NCBI GenBank assembly: GCA_002315855.1
Contig: DCIG01000053.1
Span: 1-15,364, forward strand
Length of the DNA: 15,364 nt
Reading direction: 5' to 3'
DNA from: Lentisphaeria bacterium UBA1732
GTDB lineage: Bacteria > Verrucomicrobiota > Lentisphaeria > Victivallales > UBA1829
In this document: one piece after another, positions 14,601 through 15,364 of the stretch
Layout of the letters: the number at the start of each line of letters is the position of its first letter
Numbering within the stretch: position 1 is the first letter of the stretch
Notes under the pieces: generated by a model
Seen by the model: the letters and a program-made list of their open reading frames with translations, nothing else
What the model was told of the DNA's origin: nothing
Database searches by the model: none
Translations under genes and position numbers: made by a program

Positions 14601-15125
14601 TTACTCACACTCACACGGGAGAGTCAGAGCATCTCTCCAGATTTGCAGTTTCTGCTCAAACGTAAACATTGCGGCGGCGGGGCTTGTTGAGGGTAAGACT
14701 CGCACTTCCACGCCGATTTCCGGAAAAAACTTTTTCAGATATTGTCCTGCGGCTTGTCCGTTGCAGCAGATTCGGCAGATTTTCGGACATTTTTTCAGCA
14801 GTCCCGGTATATCATTGGGACGCGGTGCCCGAATATGCGTATCCAGACTTCCTGCGCGGCGGCACTGCTGCAAGGTATCCCACAATGCGACATGCGCCTC
14901 CCGGAGACACCTCAGCCGCTCCTCGTAGGGAAGTGAAGAATCGAACTGAAACAATATCCCTGCAATCTTCCAGAATGCGTTCCGCGGATGTGCATAATAC
15001 TGCACCGCCCGGAGAGATTCACAGCCCGGCATGGATCCGAGAATCAGAATCCGTGCCTGCGAATCAGCATTCGGCGGAAAAGAGTTGCATTGAGGAATGA
15101 AAATTGGTTGAATTTCATCAGTCAT
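14601..15125 (-). CDS. Uracil/hypoxanthine-DNA glycosylase, UDG family 6-like
   Basis: 174 residues from ATG 15125. The frame is open to 15215, but family members start roughly 15-25 residues before the first motif, and no ribosome site supports the upstream ATGs. Motifs: ARILILGSMPG (24-34), QYYAHPRNAFWKI (42-54, N49 in the place of the family's catalytic-site Asn), LWDTL (81-85), ICCNGQAAG (119-127) and LPSTSPA (144-150). This set is that of the DNA-deoxyinosine (hypoxanthine) glycosylase family, which removes deaminated adenine and in some members other bases. It ends in an odd CECE tail and converges on the DUF3047 gene with only 27 bp between. A promoter-like sequence places the transcript start almost at the ATG. 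Confidence 0.9.
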   Translation of the reverse strand: MTDEIQPIFIPQCNSFPPNADSQARILILGSMPGCESLRAVQYYAHPRNAFWKIAGILFQFDSSLPYEERLRCLREAHVALWDTLQQCRRAGSLDTHIRAPRPNDIPGLLKKCPKICRICCNGQAAGQYLKKFFPEIGVEVRVLPSTSPAAAMFTFEQKLQIWRDALTLPCECE

Positions 15126-15132
15126 ACCCATA

Positions 15133-15160
15133 AATATAGTGTCATCATGTATATTTTCAA
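15133..15160 (-). promoter_or_regulatory. Possible promoter of the DNA glycosylase gene
   Basis: On the minus strand, TTGAAA (15155-15160), a 16-bp spacer and TATATT (15133-15138). The predicted start (~15126) is next to the ATG at 15125, so the mRNA would be leaderless. This agrees with the lack of a ribosome site. Confidence 0.4.
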
Positions 15161-15195
15161 GAAAATGTACCATTCTTTTCGGAAAATCAGGTGAA

Positions 15196-15212
15196 TTGTA
15201 AAGGAAAACGCA
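15196..15212 (-). repeat. Decayed inverted copy of the right-edge repeat
   Basis: Read on the minus strand, TGCGTTTTCCTTTACAA matches the repeat motif in 13 of 17 positions, in the opposite orientation to the main array. Confidence 0.4.
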
Positions 15213-15240
15213 CAACTGGCGAAATTAAGTAGAGGAAAAG

Positions 15241-15363
15241 TGCGTTTAGTGTTACAAAGGCGAAAAAGGGAACATCTGGCTGTGCGTTTAGTGTTATAAA
15301 GCGAGCTTTTTCTCTTACAAATTGATCGTTTAGTATTACAAATGTTGCGTTTAGTGTTACAAA
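15241..15363 (+). repeat. Array of 18-bp direct repeats on a 21-bp pitch
   Basis: Four direct copies of TGCGTTTAGTGTTACAAA lie at 15241-15258 (exact), 15283-15300 (1 change), 15325-15342 (3 changes) and 15346-15363 (exact). Start distances are 42, 42 and 21 bp. A decayed copy at 15304-15321 (13 of 18) falls on the same 21-bp pitch. The array reaches the window edge, so its full length is unknown. A spacing of two helical turns puts all copies on one DNA face, as expected for a multi-site protein-binding region. No CRISPR-like unique spacers are present. Confidence 0.85.
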
Positions 15364-15364
15364 C

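Noticed and set aside
15241..15363. CRISPR array
   Set aside because: Repeats are 18 bp with gaps of 3-24 bp, too short for repeats and spacers, and copies are imperfect.

Overview
The window is a piece of bacterial chromosome of middling GC content with bacterial housekeeping genes: a class A RNase P RNA, two tRNAs with encoded CCA, a bacterial-type aspartyl-tRNA synthetase, an ITPase and a DnaQ-like exonuclease. Several signal-peptide proteins belong to families I do not recognise. Together with a very large exported alpha/beta hydrolase, they fit a Gram-negative bacterium of the PVC group (Lentisphaerae/Verrucomicrobia type). That placement is an impression, not a proof.

Left part (1-4040, minus strand). 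A promoter at about 3614-3641 drives a 1058-residue exported protein with Ig-like and alpha/beta-hydrolase parts. A second exported protein follows 41 bp downstream and runs off the left edge. Upstream is a 97-residue orphan gene, separated from the hydrolase promoter by a strong A/T hairpin terminator. From 4041 to 4571 I see no convincing gene, only terminator-like hairpins, one of which ends the tRNA-Pro transcript.

Middle (4572-10673). tRNA-Pro(TGG) is transcribed leftward and rnpB rightward from divergent promoters with the same hexamers (TTGATT, 17 bp, TATAGT). rnpB sits about 50 bp ahead of a tight co-directional gene row with no visible terminator between. The row is: GT4 glycosyltransferase, RdgB-type XTP/dITP pyrophosphatase, exported protein of unknown function, DEDDh 3'-5' exonuclease with an extra C-terminal domain, SirB1-like protein, and PHP-type histidinol-phosphatase-like hydrolase. 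The last pair shares an ATGA overlap. The genes are functionally mixed: cell-surface glycan synthesis, nucleotide-pool cleaning and DNA metabolism.

Right part (10674-14573). A near-consensus promoter (TTGAAA, 17 bp, TATAAT) begins a transcript with a foldable leader of about 95 nt, then tRNA-Val(TAC), aspS, a membrane-anchored lytic transglycosylase and a DUF3047-like exported protein (ATGA overlap). A family-6 type uracil/hypoxanthine-DNA glycosylase gene converges from the right, possibly on a leaderless mRNA.

Right edge (15196-15364). A repeat array holds four direct copies of an 18-bp motif, TGCGTTTAGTGTTACAAA. Their starts are 42, 42 and 21 bp apart, with one decayed copy in register and one decayed inverted copy outside. 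It continues past the window. It looks like a protein-binding array: the end of a transposon with several transposase sites (IS21, Tn7 or Mu type), or iterons. This is the most unusual signal in the window.
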